Origin: Winogradskyella schleiferi
Lineage (GTDB): Bacteria; Bacteroidota; Bacteroidia; Flavobacteriales; Flavobacteriaceae
Reading direction: 5' to 3'
Assembly: GCF_013394655.1 (NCBI RefSeq)
Contig: NZ_CP053351.1
Span: 3,946,001 to 4,010,000 of the forward strand
Length of the DNA stretch: 64,000 nt
Shown here: positions 35,893-43,767 of the stretch, one piece after another
Layout: every line of letters begins with the position of its first letter
Position numbering within the stretch: position 1 is the stretch's first letter
Position numbers and translations under genes: made by a program
The notes under the pieces: generated by a model
The model's input: only the letters and a program-made list of their open reading frames with translations
Databases searched by the model: none
What the model was told of the DNA's origin: nothing

Positions 35893-36954
35893 ATGATTAC
35901 AACAGATATACTTATAATTGGCGCTGGTCCAACAGGACTTTTTACGGTTTTTGAAGCCGGACTTTTAAAACTAAAATGCCATTTAATAGATGCACTTCCG
36001 CAAGCTGGTGGACAATGTTCTGAGATTTACCCTAAAAAACCGATATACGATATTCCAGCTTATCCAGAAATTTTGGCTGGAGATTTAACGGATAAATTAA
36101 TGGAACAGTGTAAACAGTTTGAACCTGGATTTACATTGGGAGAAAGAGCCGAAACTATAGAAAAGCAAGACGACGGAACATTTATCGTTACTACAAATAA
36201 AGGTACAAAACATCAAGCTCCAGTTGTGGCCATAGCTGGTGGTTTAGGTAGTTTTGAGCCAAGAAAACCTTTAATTCATAATATCAAGGATTTTGAAGAC
36301 AACGGTGTTGAGTATATTATTAAGGATCCTGAAATCTACAGAGATAAAAAGGTTGTGATTGCCGGTGGAGGTGATTCAGCTTTAGACTGGAGCATCTTTT
36401 TAAGTGATGTGGCTTCTAGCGTCACATTGATTCACAGACGAAATGAATTTAGAGGCCATTTAGATTCCGTAGAAAAAGTTCAAGAATTAAAAAATAAAGG
36501 AAAAATAAATCTAGTTACGCCTGCTGAAGTTGTTGGAATAGTCGGAGACAAACAAGTAAAGGCTGTTGTAGTAAACCAAGCACAACATATAGAAAAGGAA
36601 TTTGAAGTGGAATGTGATCATTTTATTCCACTTTTCGGGTTGTCTCCTAAATTGGGACCTATTGCAAATTGGGGACTTGAGATTGAAAAAAATGCGATTA
36701 AAGTTGATAACTCATTGGACTACCAAACGAATATTCCTGGTATTTTTGCTATTGGAGATGTGAATACCTATCCAGGGAAATTGAAATTGATTCTTTGTGG
36801 TTTTCATGAAGCAACCTTAATGTGTCAAGCCGCTTATCAAATTATAAATCCTGGGAAACGATATGTATTAAAATACACGACCGTTTCGGGAGTCAATGGG
36901 TTTGATGGTACACGTAAAGAAGCACCAAAAGCGGTAGTTAAAGCTATAGATTAA
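35893..36954 (+). CDS. Ferredoxin-NADP(+) reductase, thioredoxin-reductase type
   Basis: A 353-residue flavoprotein. FAD site: DILIIGAGPTGLF (5-17) and AIGDVNTYPGK near the C-terminus; NADP site: VVIAGGGDSALDWSIFL (about 154-170) with HRRNEFRGH, the arginines that choose NADP. ALPQAGGQCSEIYPKKPIYDIP (described in two parts: QAGGQCSEIYP and KKPIYDIP) is typical of the FNR type 2 group, and the redox CxxC of thioredoxin reductase is absent. It should pass electrons between NADPH and the ferredoxin encoded 53 bases downstream. A perfect CRP/FNR-type palindrome lies in its promoter. Confidence 0.92.
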   Translation: MITTDILIIGAGPTGLFTVFEAGLLKLKCHLIDALPQAGGQCSEIYPKKPIYDIPAYPEILAGDLTDKLMEQCKQFEPGFTLGERAETIEKQDDGTFIVTTNKGTKHQAPVVAIAGGLGSFEPRKPLIHNIKDFEDNGVEYIIKDPEIYRDKKVVIAGGGDSALDWSIFLSDVASSVTLIHRRNEFRGHLDSVEKVQELKNKGKINLVTPAEVVGIVGDKQVKAVVVNQAQHIEKEFEVECDHFIPLFGLSPKLGPIANWGLEIEKNAIKVDNSLDYQTNIPGIFAIGDVNTYPGKLKLILCGFHEATLMCQAAYQIINPGKRYVLKYTTVSGVNGFDGTRKEAPKAVVKAID

Positions 36955-36967
36955 ATTTAATAACATT

Positions 36968-36996
36968 GTCACCTTGAGCGCAGTCGAAAGGTCTTC
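36968..36996. repeat. Dispersed intergenic repeat (GTCACCTTGAGCGCAGTCGA type)
   Basis: A stretch of the GTCA...TTGAGCGCAGTCGAAA...GTC kind that is scattered in flavobacterial genomes. It lies between the reductase and ferredoxin genes, ending 11 bases before the ferredoxin ATG. Confidence 0.55.
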
Positions 36997-37007
36997 TTAA
37001 AATAAAC

Positions 37008-37340
37008 ATGGAACAAGACATAAATATTACAATCATAGATAGAGATGGTGTAAAACATCAAATTGAAGCGCCAACCGACATGGCAATGAACTTAATGGAA
37101 GTCGTTCGTTCTTATGAGCTTGCGCCAGAAGGTACTATTGGTGTTTGTGGTGGTATGGCTATGTGTGCGTCTTGTCAATGTTACGTACTAAGTGAAACAG
37201 AATTACCAGAAATGCAAGATGACGAAGAAGCTATGCTTTCCGAAGCGTTCTATGTAAAAGATAACAGCCGTTTGGGTTGCCAAATTCAAATGACACCAGA
37301 AATGGAAGGGTTGGAAGTTGAGTTGGCACCAGAATCCTAA
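37008..37340 (+). CDS. 2Fe-2S ferredoxin
   Basis: A 110-residue adrenodoxin/Isc-type ferredoxin. Cluster ligands are Cys47, Cys53 and Cys56 in GVCGGMAMCASCQCYV and Cys91 in NSRLGCQIQM. DDEEAMLSEAFYVKDNSRLGCQI is the usual segment before the last ligand (quoted here as DEEAMLSEA and NSRLGCQI). It carries electrons between the reductase upstream and unknown partners, perhaps Fe-S assembly, given mrp and nfu nearby. The Ala/Pro-rich start has no export signal, so it is cytosolic. Confidence 0.95.
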   Translation: MEQDINITIIDRDGVKHQIEAPTDMAMNLMEVVRSYELAPEGTIGVCGGMAMCASCQCYVLSETELPEMQDDEEAMLSEAFYVKDNSRLGCQIQMTPEMEGLEVELAPES

Positions 37341-37565
37341 ATTCCTACAAAATCAAGAACTTCAAATTCAAAAAGAGTTTCTTTCCAGAAAGTACATAAC
37401 TTACAGGTAAACATTTCCAAAAAATATAGTTAGCACTAAAATTATTGCCGTTCCAATAACTAACGGTATTACAAATGGTGAGCAGGTAAAATTTAAATAA
37501 GTAGTGTCAGAAAGTTAAATCACATCAATCAAGACCATTTAATGATCTAAATATAATTAAACATT

Positions 37566-37601
37566 AAAAAAGCGATTCTGAATATAGAATCGCTTTTTTA
37601 A
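37566..37601. terminator. Bidirectional terminator between ferredoxin and pckA
   Basis: AAAAAAGCGATTCT and AGAATCGCTTTTTT pair perfectly across GAATAT, giving A and T runs on both sides, so it can stop the ferredoxin transcript and the convergent pckA transcript. The rest of 37341-37565 shows no gene. Confidence 0.9.
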
Positions 37602-37617
37602 TTTTTATTGTTAGCAT

Positions 37618-39234
37618 TTAGAAAGCATAACGCTGAGGGCCTCCTCGCCTCACCTCTTCAGAGGCATAAGACTCAAATTTTTTAAAGTTTTCCCTAAAGG
37701 CATTAGAGAGTTTAAATGCCATAGTATAGTAAGCATCATCATCATCCCAAGTAGCCCTTGGACTCAACACTTCGGTTGGTACTCCAGGACAAGTTCTTGG
37801 TTGTGCCACTCCAAAAACAGAATGAATATGGTAATCTTCGTAGGTATAATCTTGTAAATCACCGTTTAAAGCGGCATTGATCATGGCTCTGGTATATTTT
37901 AATTTCATTCGTGTACCAACGCCGTAAGGACCACCTGTCCAACCTGTGTTTACCAACCAAACATTTACTCCAGCATCTAACATTTTTTTGCTTAACATTT
38001 CAGCATATTTTGTTGGATGCAACGGCATAAAAGGGGCTCCAAAACAAGCCGAAAAACTTGGTACTGGTTCCACCACTCCTGCTTCCGTTCCAGCCACTTT
38101 AGCCGTGTAACCAGAAATAAAGTGATATGCAGCCTGACTTGGCGTTAATTTCGAAATTGGAGGCAACACTCCAAAAGCATCAGCCGTTAAGAAAAATATA
38201 TTCTTTGGGTTTTTACCAATCGAAGGTTCTTTAATATTATCGATATGGTAAATGGGGTAACTTACTCTTGTATTTTGAGTAATTGAGGTATCGGCAAAAT
38301 CAACATTGCCTTTATCATCCATGATTACATTTTCAAGAATTGCTCCTTTCTTAATTGCAGCAAAAATTTCTGGTTCTTGTTCTTGAGATAGATTAATTAC
38401 CTTGGCGTAACAACCACCTTCAAAATTAAAAACCGTGTTTTCCTTGGTCCAGCCATGTTCATCATCACCAATTAAACTGCGATTAGGATCGGTAGAAAGT
38501 GTTGTTTTTCCTGTTCCAGACAAACCGAAAAAAATTGCGGTATCATCATCCTTACCAACATTGGCGCTACAATGCATTGGTAATGTGTTTTTAAATACAG
38601 GAAGAATAAAGTTTAAAGCGGAAAAAATTCCTTTTTTAATTTCACCTGTATAACCTGTACCACCGATTAAAGCAATTTTACGTGTAAAATCCAGAATCGC
38701 AAAGTTATGCTGACGTGTGCCATCCACTTCTGGATCTGCCATAAAACCTGGTGCATTGACCACAGTCCATTCTGGAGAAAAATCTTTTAACTCATCTTCC
38801 GTAGGACGCAAAAACATATTGTAAGCAAACATATTGCTCCAAGGATACTCATTAATAACTCTAATGTTTAACTTATAGTTTTCGTCTGCACATGCATAAC
38901 TGTCGCGCACATAGATTTCTTTTTCAGATAAATAATCGACAACTTTATCGTAAAGCTTCTGAAATTTATCACTCTCAAACGGAATATTGATATTTCCCCA
39001 CCACACCTTTTCTTTTGTGATGTCATCTTTTACAATAAATCGGTCCATTGGAGAACGCCCAGTAAACTCACCTGTATTGACCGCTAAAGCACCTGAGGAA
39101 GATTCTACACCCTGTCCTTTAGAGATAGTTTCAGCATGCAGTTCATCTGAAGATAGTTGATAATTGACTTTTGCATTTTTAATTCCATATTGATCTAACG
39201 AAATCGTTTTCGTAAATTGGGTATGGTTTGCCAT
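37618..39234 (-). CDS. pckA: Phosphoenolpyruvate carboxykinase (ATP)
   Basis: A 538-residue ATP-type PEPCK converting oxaloacetate to PEP in gluconeogenesis. The PEPCK-specific P-loop is FFGLSGTGKTTLS (235-247), kinase-2 is LIGDDEHGW (254-262), and TGRSPMDRF (58-66) holds the substrate-binding Arg. Later motifs NTGWTGGPYGVGTRM and LSPRATW are intact. It is a single gene ended by the bidirectional terminator. A TAATTTTG box lies 24 bases before the ATG. Together with ald, gcdH and saccharopine dehydrogenase it points to growth on amino acids. Confidence 0.97.
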   Translation of the reverse strand: MANHTQFTKTISLDQYGIKNAKVNYQLSSDELHAETISKGQGVESSSGALAVNTGEFTGRSPMDRFIVKDDITKEKVWWGNINIPFESDKFQKLYDKVVDYLSEKEIYVRDSYACADENYKLNIRVINEYPWSNMFAYNMFLRPTEDELKDFSPEWTVVNAPGFMADPEVDGTRQHNFAILDFTRKIALIGGTGYTGEIKKGIFSALNFILPVFKNTLPMHCSANVGKDDDTAIFFGLSGTGKTTLSTDPNRSLIGDDEHGWTKENTVFNFEGGCYAKVINLSQEQEPEIFAAIKKGAILENVIMDDKGNVDFADTSITQNTRVSYPIYHIDNIKEPSIGKNPKNIFFLTADAFGVLPPISKLTPSQAAYHFISGYTAKVAGTEAGVVEPVPSFSACFGAPFMPLHPTKYAEMLSKKMLDAGVNVWLVNTGWTGGPYGVGTRMKLKYTRAMINAALNGDLQDYTYEDYHIHSVFGVAQPRTCPGVPTEVLSPRATWDDDDAYYTMAFKLSNAFRENFKKFESYASEEVRRGGPQRYAF

Positions 39235-39257
39235 AATTTTTGTGTTGTTTAGTGCTG

Positions 39258-39265
39258 CAAAATTA
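39258..39265 (-). promoter_or_regulatory. -7 box of pckA
   Basis: On the minus strand TAATTTTG fits TAnnTTTG. A TTG occurs 16 bases upstream, which is shorter than usual spacing. Confidence 0.5.
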
Positions 39266-39299
39266 AAATTTTATTTTGAAACAATACTAATGAATGTCA

Positions 39300-39689
39300 T
39301 TAATCGACCTTACTTCTAATTATACCGACCAACATCACGATCCAAGCCACAATAAGGAGCAACCCTCCTATTGGAGTTATCAACGCAATAGTCTTAAAAT
39401 CAAAACTTGACAATACATTGGTAGCCAATCCGTATATCGAACCTGAGAAAAAAACCACACCAAAAAGAACCAAATAGAATATCGCTTTCTTGGTTTTTAA
39501 ATTCACAAATGAAGTACTACCCAAAATTAAAAGAAAAAACGCGTGATATATTTGGTATCGTACGCCAGTTTCAAAAGATTTAATAGCATCTGCATCAACC
39601 AACTTCTCCAAACCATGAGCCGCGAATGCTCCTAAAATTATTCCCAAAATTCCTAAAATAGATCCTGTAATTAATAGTGTCTTGTTCAT
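39300..39689 (-). CDS. DUF423 membrane protein (YwdK/YgdD-like)
   Basis: A 129-residue membrane protein with four helices. GAFAAHGLEK (about 20-29) and FETGVRYQIYHAFFLLILG (about 39-57) are the DUF423 hallmarks, followed by FFSGSIYGLA and TPIGGLLLIVAW. The ATG at 39689 is chosen as the family starts directly with the first helix; the frame is open to 39749 but that part is basic and unlike the family. Function unknown. It diverges from the saccharopine dehydrogenase gene. Confidence 0.9.
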   Translation of the reverse strand: MNKTLLITGSILGILGIILGAFAAHGLEKLVDADAIKSFETGVRYQIYHAFFLLILGSTSFVNLKTKKAIFYLVLFGVVFFSGSIYGLATNVLSSFDFKTIALITPIGGLLLIVAWIVMLVGIIRSKVD

Positions 39690-39770
39690 AAGTAAAATGC
39701 GGTTTCGGTTTTTATTGCCTATTCTATTTATTACTTTCGTGGCACACAAAATTAGTTATATAAACTCATT

Positions 39771-41135
39771 ATGCGAAACATTTTAATCATTGGTGCAGGT
39801 AAATCTTCATCCTATCTTATAAAATATTTACTCGATAAATCCCAATCTGAAAAGTTACATATTACAATTGGCGATCTCAATGTGGACAATGCTAAAAATT
39901 GGGTTGGCACTCATTCAAATACCGATGTTATTCACTTAGATGTGTTTAATGCCGAATCTAGAGTCGCTGCCGTTAAAAAAGCAGATATTGTGATTTCCAT
40001 GCTTCCAGCTCGTTTTCATATTGAAGTTGCGAAAGATTGTATTACTTACAAAAAGAATATGGTTACGGCTTCTTACGTTAGCCCAGAAATGCAAGCTTTA
40101 GATGACCATGCCAAAGCCAACAATCTTATTTTTATGAATGAAATTGGAGTTGATCCTGGCTTAGACCATATGAGTGCCATGAAAGTCATTAATCAGATAA
40201 GGGATAAAGGCGGCAAAATGATTTTGTTTGAATCCTTTACAGGTGGTTTGGTAGCTCCCGAAAGCGACAACAACCTTTGGAACTATAAATTTACATGGAA
40301 CCCAAGAAATGTTGTGGTTGCAGGACAAGGCGGAGCCGCCAAATTTTTACAAGAAAACCAATTCAAATACATTCCTTACAATCGCTTATTTAGAAGAACA
40401 GAATTTTTGGACGTTGAAGGTTACGGACGTTTTGAAGGTTATGCCAACAGAGACTCTTTAAAATACCAACATGTTTATGGCTTAGACCATATAAAAACAC
40501 TCTATAGAGGCACCATGCGACGTGTTGGGTTTAGCAGAGCTTGGAATGTTTTTGTGCAATTAGGAATGACGGACGACAGCTACACCATTGACGATAGCAT
40601 CAATATGAGCTATCGGGATTTTGTGAATGCATTTTTACCGTACAGTCCAACCGATTCTGTTGAACTTAAATTTAGACATGCACTTAAAATTGATCAAGAT
40701 GACATCGTTTGGGACAAATTTTTAGAACTTGATATTTTTAATCCTGAAAAAATGGTGGAATTAGACAAAGCCACACCTGCGCAAATTCTTCAGAAAATTT
40801 TAATGGATAGCTGGACGCTTAGTCCAGACGATAAAGATATGATTGTGATGTACCATAAATTTGGATACGAACTTAATGGCGAAAAACATCAAATAGATTC
40901 CACAATGGTTGTACTCGGTAAAGACCAAACCTATACAGCTATGTCTAAAACCGTAGGCTTACCAGTCGCCATCGCCACCTTAGCCATTCTGAATGGCAAA
41001 ATAAAAACACCAGGAGTTCAAATCCCAATTACCAAAGAAGTTTACACGCCTATTTTAGAGGAATTAGAATCTTATGATATTGTTTTCAATGAACATGAAG
41101 TACCTTATTTAGGTTATAATCCTTTGAATCTTTGA
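39771..41135 (+). CDS. Saccharopine dehydrogenase family protein
   Basis: A 454-residue oxidoreductase of the saccharopine reductase (LYS9) type. The NAD(P) site is ILIIGAGKSSSYLIKYLL (4-21); VISMLPARFHIEVAKDCI and MVTASYVSPEMQ are typical, as is EIGVDPGLDHMSAM (about 125-138) that contacts the substrate. It likely interconverts saccharopine with glutamate and aminoadipate semialdehyde in lysine breakdown. An Lrp-type regulator follows after 154 bases in the same direction, a common pairing, and glutaryl-CoA dehydrogenase in this window could serve the lower part of the same route. An imperfect TACTTTCG (39725-39732) is the only promoter-like box. Confidence 0.9.
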   Translation: MRNILIIGAGKSSSYLIKYLLDKSQSEKLHITIGDLNVDNAKNWVGTHSNTDVIHLDVFNAESRVAAVKKADIVISMLPARFHIEVAKDCITYKKNMVTASYVSPEMQALDDHAKANNLIFMNEIGVDPGLDHMSAMKVINQIRDKGGKMILFESFTGGLVAPESDNNLWNYKFTWNPRNVVVAGQGGAAKFLQENQFKYIPYNRLFRRTEFLDVEGYGRFEGYANRDSLKYQHVYGLDHIKTLYRGTMRRVGFSRAWNVFVQLGMTDDSYTIDDSINMSYRDFVNAFLPYSPTDSVELKFRHALKIDQDDIVWDKFLELDIFNPEKMVELDKATPAQILQKILMDSWTLSPDDKDMIVMYHKFGYELNGEKHQIDSTMVVLGKDQTYTAMSKTVGLPVAIATLAILNGKIKTPGVQIPITKEVYTPILEELESYDIVFNEHEVPYLGYNPLNL

Positions 41136-41152
41136 GTCGATAAGATTTTAGA

Positions 41153-41175
41153 CCGTCCCGATAACTATCGGACTA
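41153..41175. repeat. Short GTCCCGATA palindrome
   Basis: GTCCCGATA, a two-base loop and TATCGGAC, a smaller relative of the hairpin at 25438. It may end the saccharopine dehydrogenase transcript, although no T run follows. Confidence 0.45.
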
Positions 41176-41255
41176 TTAGAATCGAGAACCAAGACGATTT
41201 ATTGTTTCGATTTGAAACGTTTTCTTATATTTAGCTTTTTATATGTAACAATAAG

Positions 41256-41275
41256 ATTTCCATTTTCATGGAAAT
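41256..41275. promoter_or_regulatory. Perfect inverted repeat before the Lrp-type gene
   Basis: ATTTCCAT, TTTC, ATGGAAAT: perfect 8-base arms ending 14 bases before the ATG. Lrp proteins often control their own gene, so this is a candidate operator; it could equally be an RNA hairpin over the translation start. Confidence 0.4.
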
Positions 41276-41289
41276 GAAACAAGTTTTCA

Positions 41290-41760
41290 ATGAAGATTAA
41301 CGACAAAGGCATTTATATTGACGGTATTGATAAAAAGATTCTACGTGCATTAATGGAAGATGCTAGAACGCCAATTCTTGAAATCGCCCGTAACGTCAGA
41401 ATTTCTGGAGCTGCGATTCATCAACGAATTAAAAAGCTTGAAAAAGCTGAACTTTTAGCAGGTTCAAAATTTATAATCAACCCAAAAATTTTAGGCTATA
41501 CCACCATGGCTTTTGTTGGTATCTTTCTTGATAAAGCCATCAGCAATCCTGAAGCCGTAAAGCAATTACAAAAAATTCCTGAGGTGATTGAATGTCATTA
41601 CACCACAGGAAATTGGTCCATCTTCATTAAAATTCTATCGAAAGATAATGAGCATTTAATGCATGTGCTTAATTCTGAAATCCAAAGTATAAAAGGCGTT
41701 TCTAGAACAGAGACCTTTATTTCTTTACAGGAACAGATTAATCGACAGATTAAAATATAA
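41290..41760 (+). CDS. Lrp/AsnC-family transcriptional regulator
   Basis: A 156-residue regulator. The N-terminal helix-turn-helix spans about 13-60 (DKKILRALMEDARTPILEIA, SGAAIHQRIKKLEKAELL) and the C-terminal about 75-150 is the RAM/ligand-binding domain (YTTMAFVGIFLD, ECHYTTGNWSIFIKI). These proteins bind DNA as octamers and sense amino acids. The position after saccharopine dehydrogenase suggests lysine or a related amino acid as effector, by analogy only. Confidence 0.93.
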   Translation: MKINDKGIYIDGIDKKILRALMEDARTPILEIARNVRISGAAIHQRIKKLEKAELLAGSKFIINPKILGYTTMAFVGIFLDKAISNPEAVKQLQKIPEVIECHYTTGNWSIFIKILSKDNEHLMHVLNSEIQSIKGVSRTETFISLQEQINRQIKI

Positions 41761-41771
41761 AAAGAAAAATG

Positions 41772-41829
41772 GCACTTGTCTGAGTCGAGCGCCAACATTT
41801 ACGAGTTAGCGCTCGTCTCCGACGAGTGC
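41772..41829. repeat. REPIN: two inverted REP copies left of the RAYT gene
   Basis: Two 25-base elements face each other across 8 bases: 41772-41796 (reverse) and 41805-41829 (forward). The forward copy has the core CTCGTC-TCC-GACGAG, a six-pair hairpin; the reverse copy is diverged at several positions. Paired inverted REP elements next to a RAYT gene are the REPIN arrangement. Confidence 0.75.
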
Positions 41830-41867
41830 TTTTTCAAACTATTCGTTGCAACGAATGTTTAATGTAT

Positions 41868-42424
41868 TTAACCAAGTAACCCAGCATCATCAATCTCTAA
41901 AACCGAATGGTCATCCTGAAAATTCCGAGCACTAGAATTTTCCAATCAATAGGATTGACTACAAATCCAGCTTTAACAGGATTATTATGAATGTAATTGA
42001 TATATCGTTTAATAACATCTATACTCCATAATTCAATGGGATGATTATTATGTTGCCAAAACTGATACTTAGTTACATTACTTTTTTCTTTTCCTGCTTT
42101 CATAAACATGGACAACAACCATTTTCTCCGACTTTCCTTCGAATTATTTTCAATGGTCTCAATGATTTTATTGGCTGTGAATTTTTTATAATCCCTCAAT
42201 AATTCCATGGGTTTATCTTCAGAAGAACGAAATATGAAATGCACATGGTTGGACATAAAACAATACGCATACAATTCCATACCTTTTGCTTTTCTGCAAT
42301 AGCTAATACTATCTGCTAAAACTTTGAAATAGCATTCCCTTGTAAATACATCCACCCAATAAACTACAGCGAAGGACACGAAGTATAAACCGGACTTGTT
42401 ATGGAATTTGTATTTTCTGCTCAT
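41868..42424 (-). pseudogene. REP-associated tyrosine transposase (RAYT, Y1/IS200-like), C-terminal frameshift
   Basis: The open frame is 41897-42424 (175 residues). It has the HUH motif of Y1 transposases in FMSNHVHFIFRS (about 57-68), YKKFTANKII, QFWQHNNHPIELWS, and YIHNNPVKAGFV with the region that holds the catalytic Tyr. RAYT proteins cut and join REP palindromes as single strands. After NPIDWK the frame reads ILVLGIFRM and stops, but one inserted base at 41938/41939 restores the family tail YSSARNFQDDHSVLEIDD and AGLLG with a stop at 41868. So the gene has lost one base in an AAAA run. The catalytic core is complete, so activity of the shortened protein is possible. Identical REP palindromes flank it in inverted orientation. 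Confidence 0.87.
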
Positions 42425-42469
42425 TTAGAGTAAGATACAAATTTCTGAAGAAATTTTATTTTTAAAATA

Positions 42470-42494
42470 GCACTCGTCGGAGACGAGCGCTAAC
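42470..42494. repeat. REP element right of the RAYT gene
   Basis: An exact inverse copy of the element at 41805-41829 (26 identical bases including one flanking base, 42469-42494). Its hairpin core is CTCGTC-GGA-GACGAG. Together they bracket the RAYT gene as perfect inverted ends. Confidence 0.85.
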
Positions 42495-42502
42495 TTGTTT
42501 GG

Positions 42503-43540
42503 TTATGGCGCGGGATTTGGTATTTCAGCATGCACTGCATTTATTGCTTTCATAACATCGTCAGAAAGTGAAATATGAATACTATCAATATTTTCCTTTA
42601 ACTGGGCAATGCTTGTTGCTCCAATAATATTACTGGTTATAAATGGTCTTTCGTTTACAAAGGCTAATGCCATTTGTGCTAAAGACATTTCATTAGCTTC
42701 TGCTATTTTAAGATAGCGTTTGGCAGCTTCGGTAGCTTGTTCACTACTGTAACGTGCAAATCTTGGAAACATATTTAACCTTGATTTCTGGTCATCTTTA
42801 CCTTTAATGTATTTGCCAGATAGCACACCAAATGCCATTGGCGAATAAGCTAATAACCCAATCTTTTCTCTATGTGCAATTTCTGCCATATCACCTTCAA
42901 AAACACGGTTTATCAATGAGTATGCATTTTGAATGGTAACCATTCTTGGTAAATCGTGCTTTTTGGACTCTTCTAAATAACGCATGGTTCCCCAAGCTTT
43001 TTCATTAGAAATGCCGACTTGTCTTATTTTTCCTGATTTTATAATTGCATCTAGATTGTGAAGAATTTCATTAAAATTATCTTCCCATTCATCACTTGGA
43101 TTAGGTTTATAATCTCGCGTTCCAAAAGTGTTGGTATCACGTTCTGGCCAATGCAGTTGATACAAATCAATGTAATCCGTCTGTAATCGTTTTAAACTAT
43201 TATTGACCGCTTCGTTTAGTGCTGCTTTACTAAAACCATTGGTTCTTATATGTGCTGTATAGTCTCCAGTACCCGCAATTTTTGTAGCCAAAACCACGTT
43301 GTCTCTGTTTCCCGTTTTTGTAAACCAATTTCCTATGATGCGTTCGGTTTCCGCATAAGTTTCTTTTGTGGCAGGCACAGGGTATAGTTCTGCACAATCG
43401 AAGAAATTAACGCCTTTGTCTAAGGCATAATCCATTTGGGCAAAGCCTTCGTTTTGGGTATTTTGATTGCCCCATGTCATCGTGCCTAGACATATTTTAC
43501 TGACCTTTATATTTGTTTTTGGTAGTGTTGTGTATTTCAT
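42503..43540 (-). CDS. tas: Aldo/keto reductase, Tas-like
   Basis: A 345-residue NADPH-dependent aldo/keto reductase close in length and motifs to E. coli Tas. The catalytic tetrad is Asp48 and Tyr53 (FFDCAELY), Lys87 (ATKIAG) and His in QLHWPERDT; IGATSIAQLKENI and the PNPAP end also match. Tas-type enzymes can act in NADPH-dependent reduction, and Tas can restore prototrophy in some tyrosine auxotrophs; the true substrate is unknown. ATG at 43540 is used: the frame continues to 43609, but those 23 codons (QKEIPAFAGNN) are the reading of a dispersed intergenic repeat. Confidence 0.9.
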   Translation of the reverse strand: MKYTTLPKTNIKVSKICLGTMTWGNQNTQNEGFAQMDYALDKGVNFFDCAELYPVPATKETYAETERIIGNWFTKTGNRDNVVLATKIAGTGDYTAHIRTNGFSKAALNEAVNNSLKRLQTDYIDLYQLHWPERDTNTFGTRDYKPNPSDEWEDNFNEILHNLDAIIKSGKIRQVGISNEKAWGTMRYLEESKKHDLPRMVTIQNAYSLINRVFEGDMAEIAHREKIGLLAYSPMAFGVLSGKYIKGKDDQKSRLNMFPRFARYSSEQATEAAKRYLKIAEANEMSLAQMALAFVNERPFITSNIIGATSIAQLKENIDSIHISLSDDVMKAINAVHAEIPNPAP

Positions 43541-43545
43541 ATTAT

Positions 43546-43566
43546 TTCCTGCGAAAGCGGGAATCT
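43546..43566. repeat. Dispersed repeat (TTCCTGCGAAAGCGGGAA type)
   Basis: TTCCTGC and GCGGGAA flank GAAA. This widespread flavobacterial intergenic element lies just upstream of the aldo/keto reductase start; read in frame it yields the false peptide IPAFAGN. A related form is found at 50223 and 53518. Confidence 0.6.
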
Positions 43567-43600
43567 CTTTTTGGTTAAACTTAAAAACATAAATATAAGA

Positions 43601-43633
43601 AGACCTCACAGGTTTTTGTAATCTGTGAGGTCT
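43601..43633. repeat. AGACCTCACAG hairpin, possible ompA terminator
   Basis: AGACCTCACAG pairs perfectly with CTGTGAGGTCT around 11 bases. It lies downstream of the OmpA gene on the minus strand and before the aldo/keto reductase. Almost the same hairpin is found at 59997 and a shorter relative at 23363. Confidence 0.6.
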
Positions 43634-43648
43634 AAATGTTTGTTAATA

Positions 43649-43691
43649 TGTCATTTTGAGCAGCTTTTTAGCGACGAGGCAATCTGTTAAA
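43649..43691. repeat. Dispersed repeat (GTCATTTTGAGC type)
   Basis: GTCATTTTGAGCAGC... followed by CGACGAGGCAATCTG, a known style of flavobacterial intergenic filler. No coding potential is seen. Confidence 0.45.
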
Positions 43692-43735
43692 TTTGAGTTA
43701 TATTTTAAAAGATTGCTGCGTCCTTCTTTCTCCTA

Positions 43736-43759
43736 GTTGGCGCTCGTCTCAGACGGGTA
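43736..43759. repeat. Fourth REP element, solo copy
   Basis: GTTGGCGCTCGTCTCAGACG matches the REP family of the RAYT gene, in forward orientation. It is closest to the diverged copy at 41772 (both GTTGGCGCTCG and CTCAGAC). It lies about 1.2 kb from the transposase, just after the OmpA gene. Confidence 0.75.
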
Positions 43760-43767
43760 TCAGACTT

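Noticed and set aside
41805..42494. Complete IS200/IS605 insertion sequence
   Set aside because: The ends are REP-type hairpins also present as solo copies, there is no TnpB, and the NNPVKAGFV/WK-SSARN pattern is of the RAYT branch.
41801..43760. CRISPR array from the repeated CTCGTC words
   Set aside because: Only four copies, in both orientations, at irregular spacing and separated by genes.
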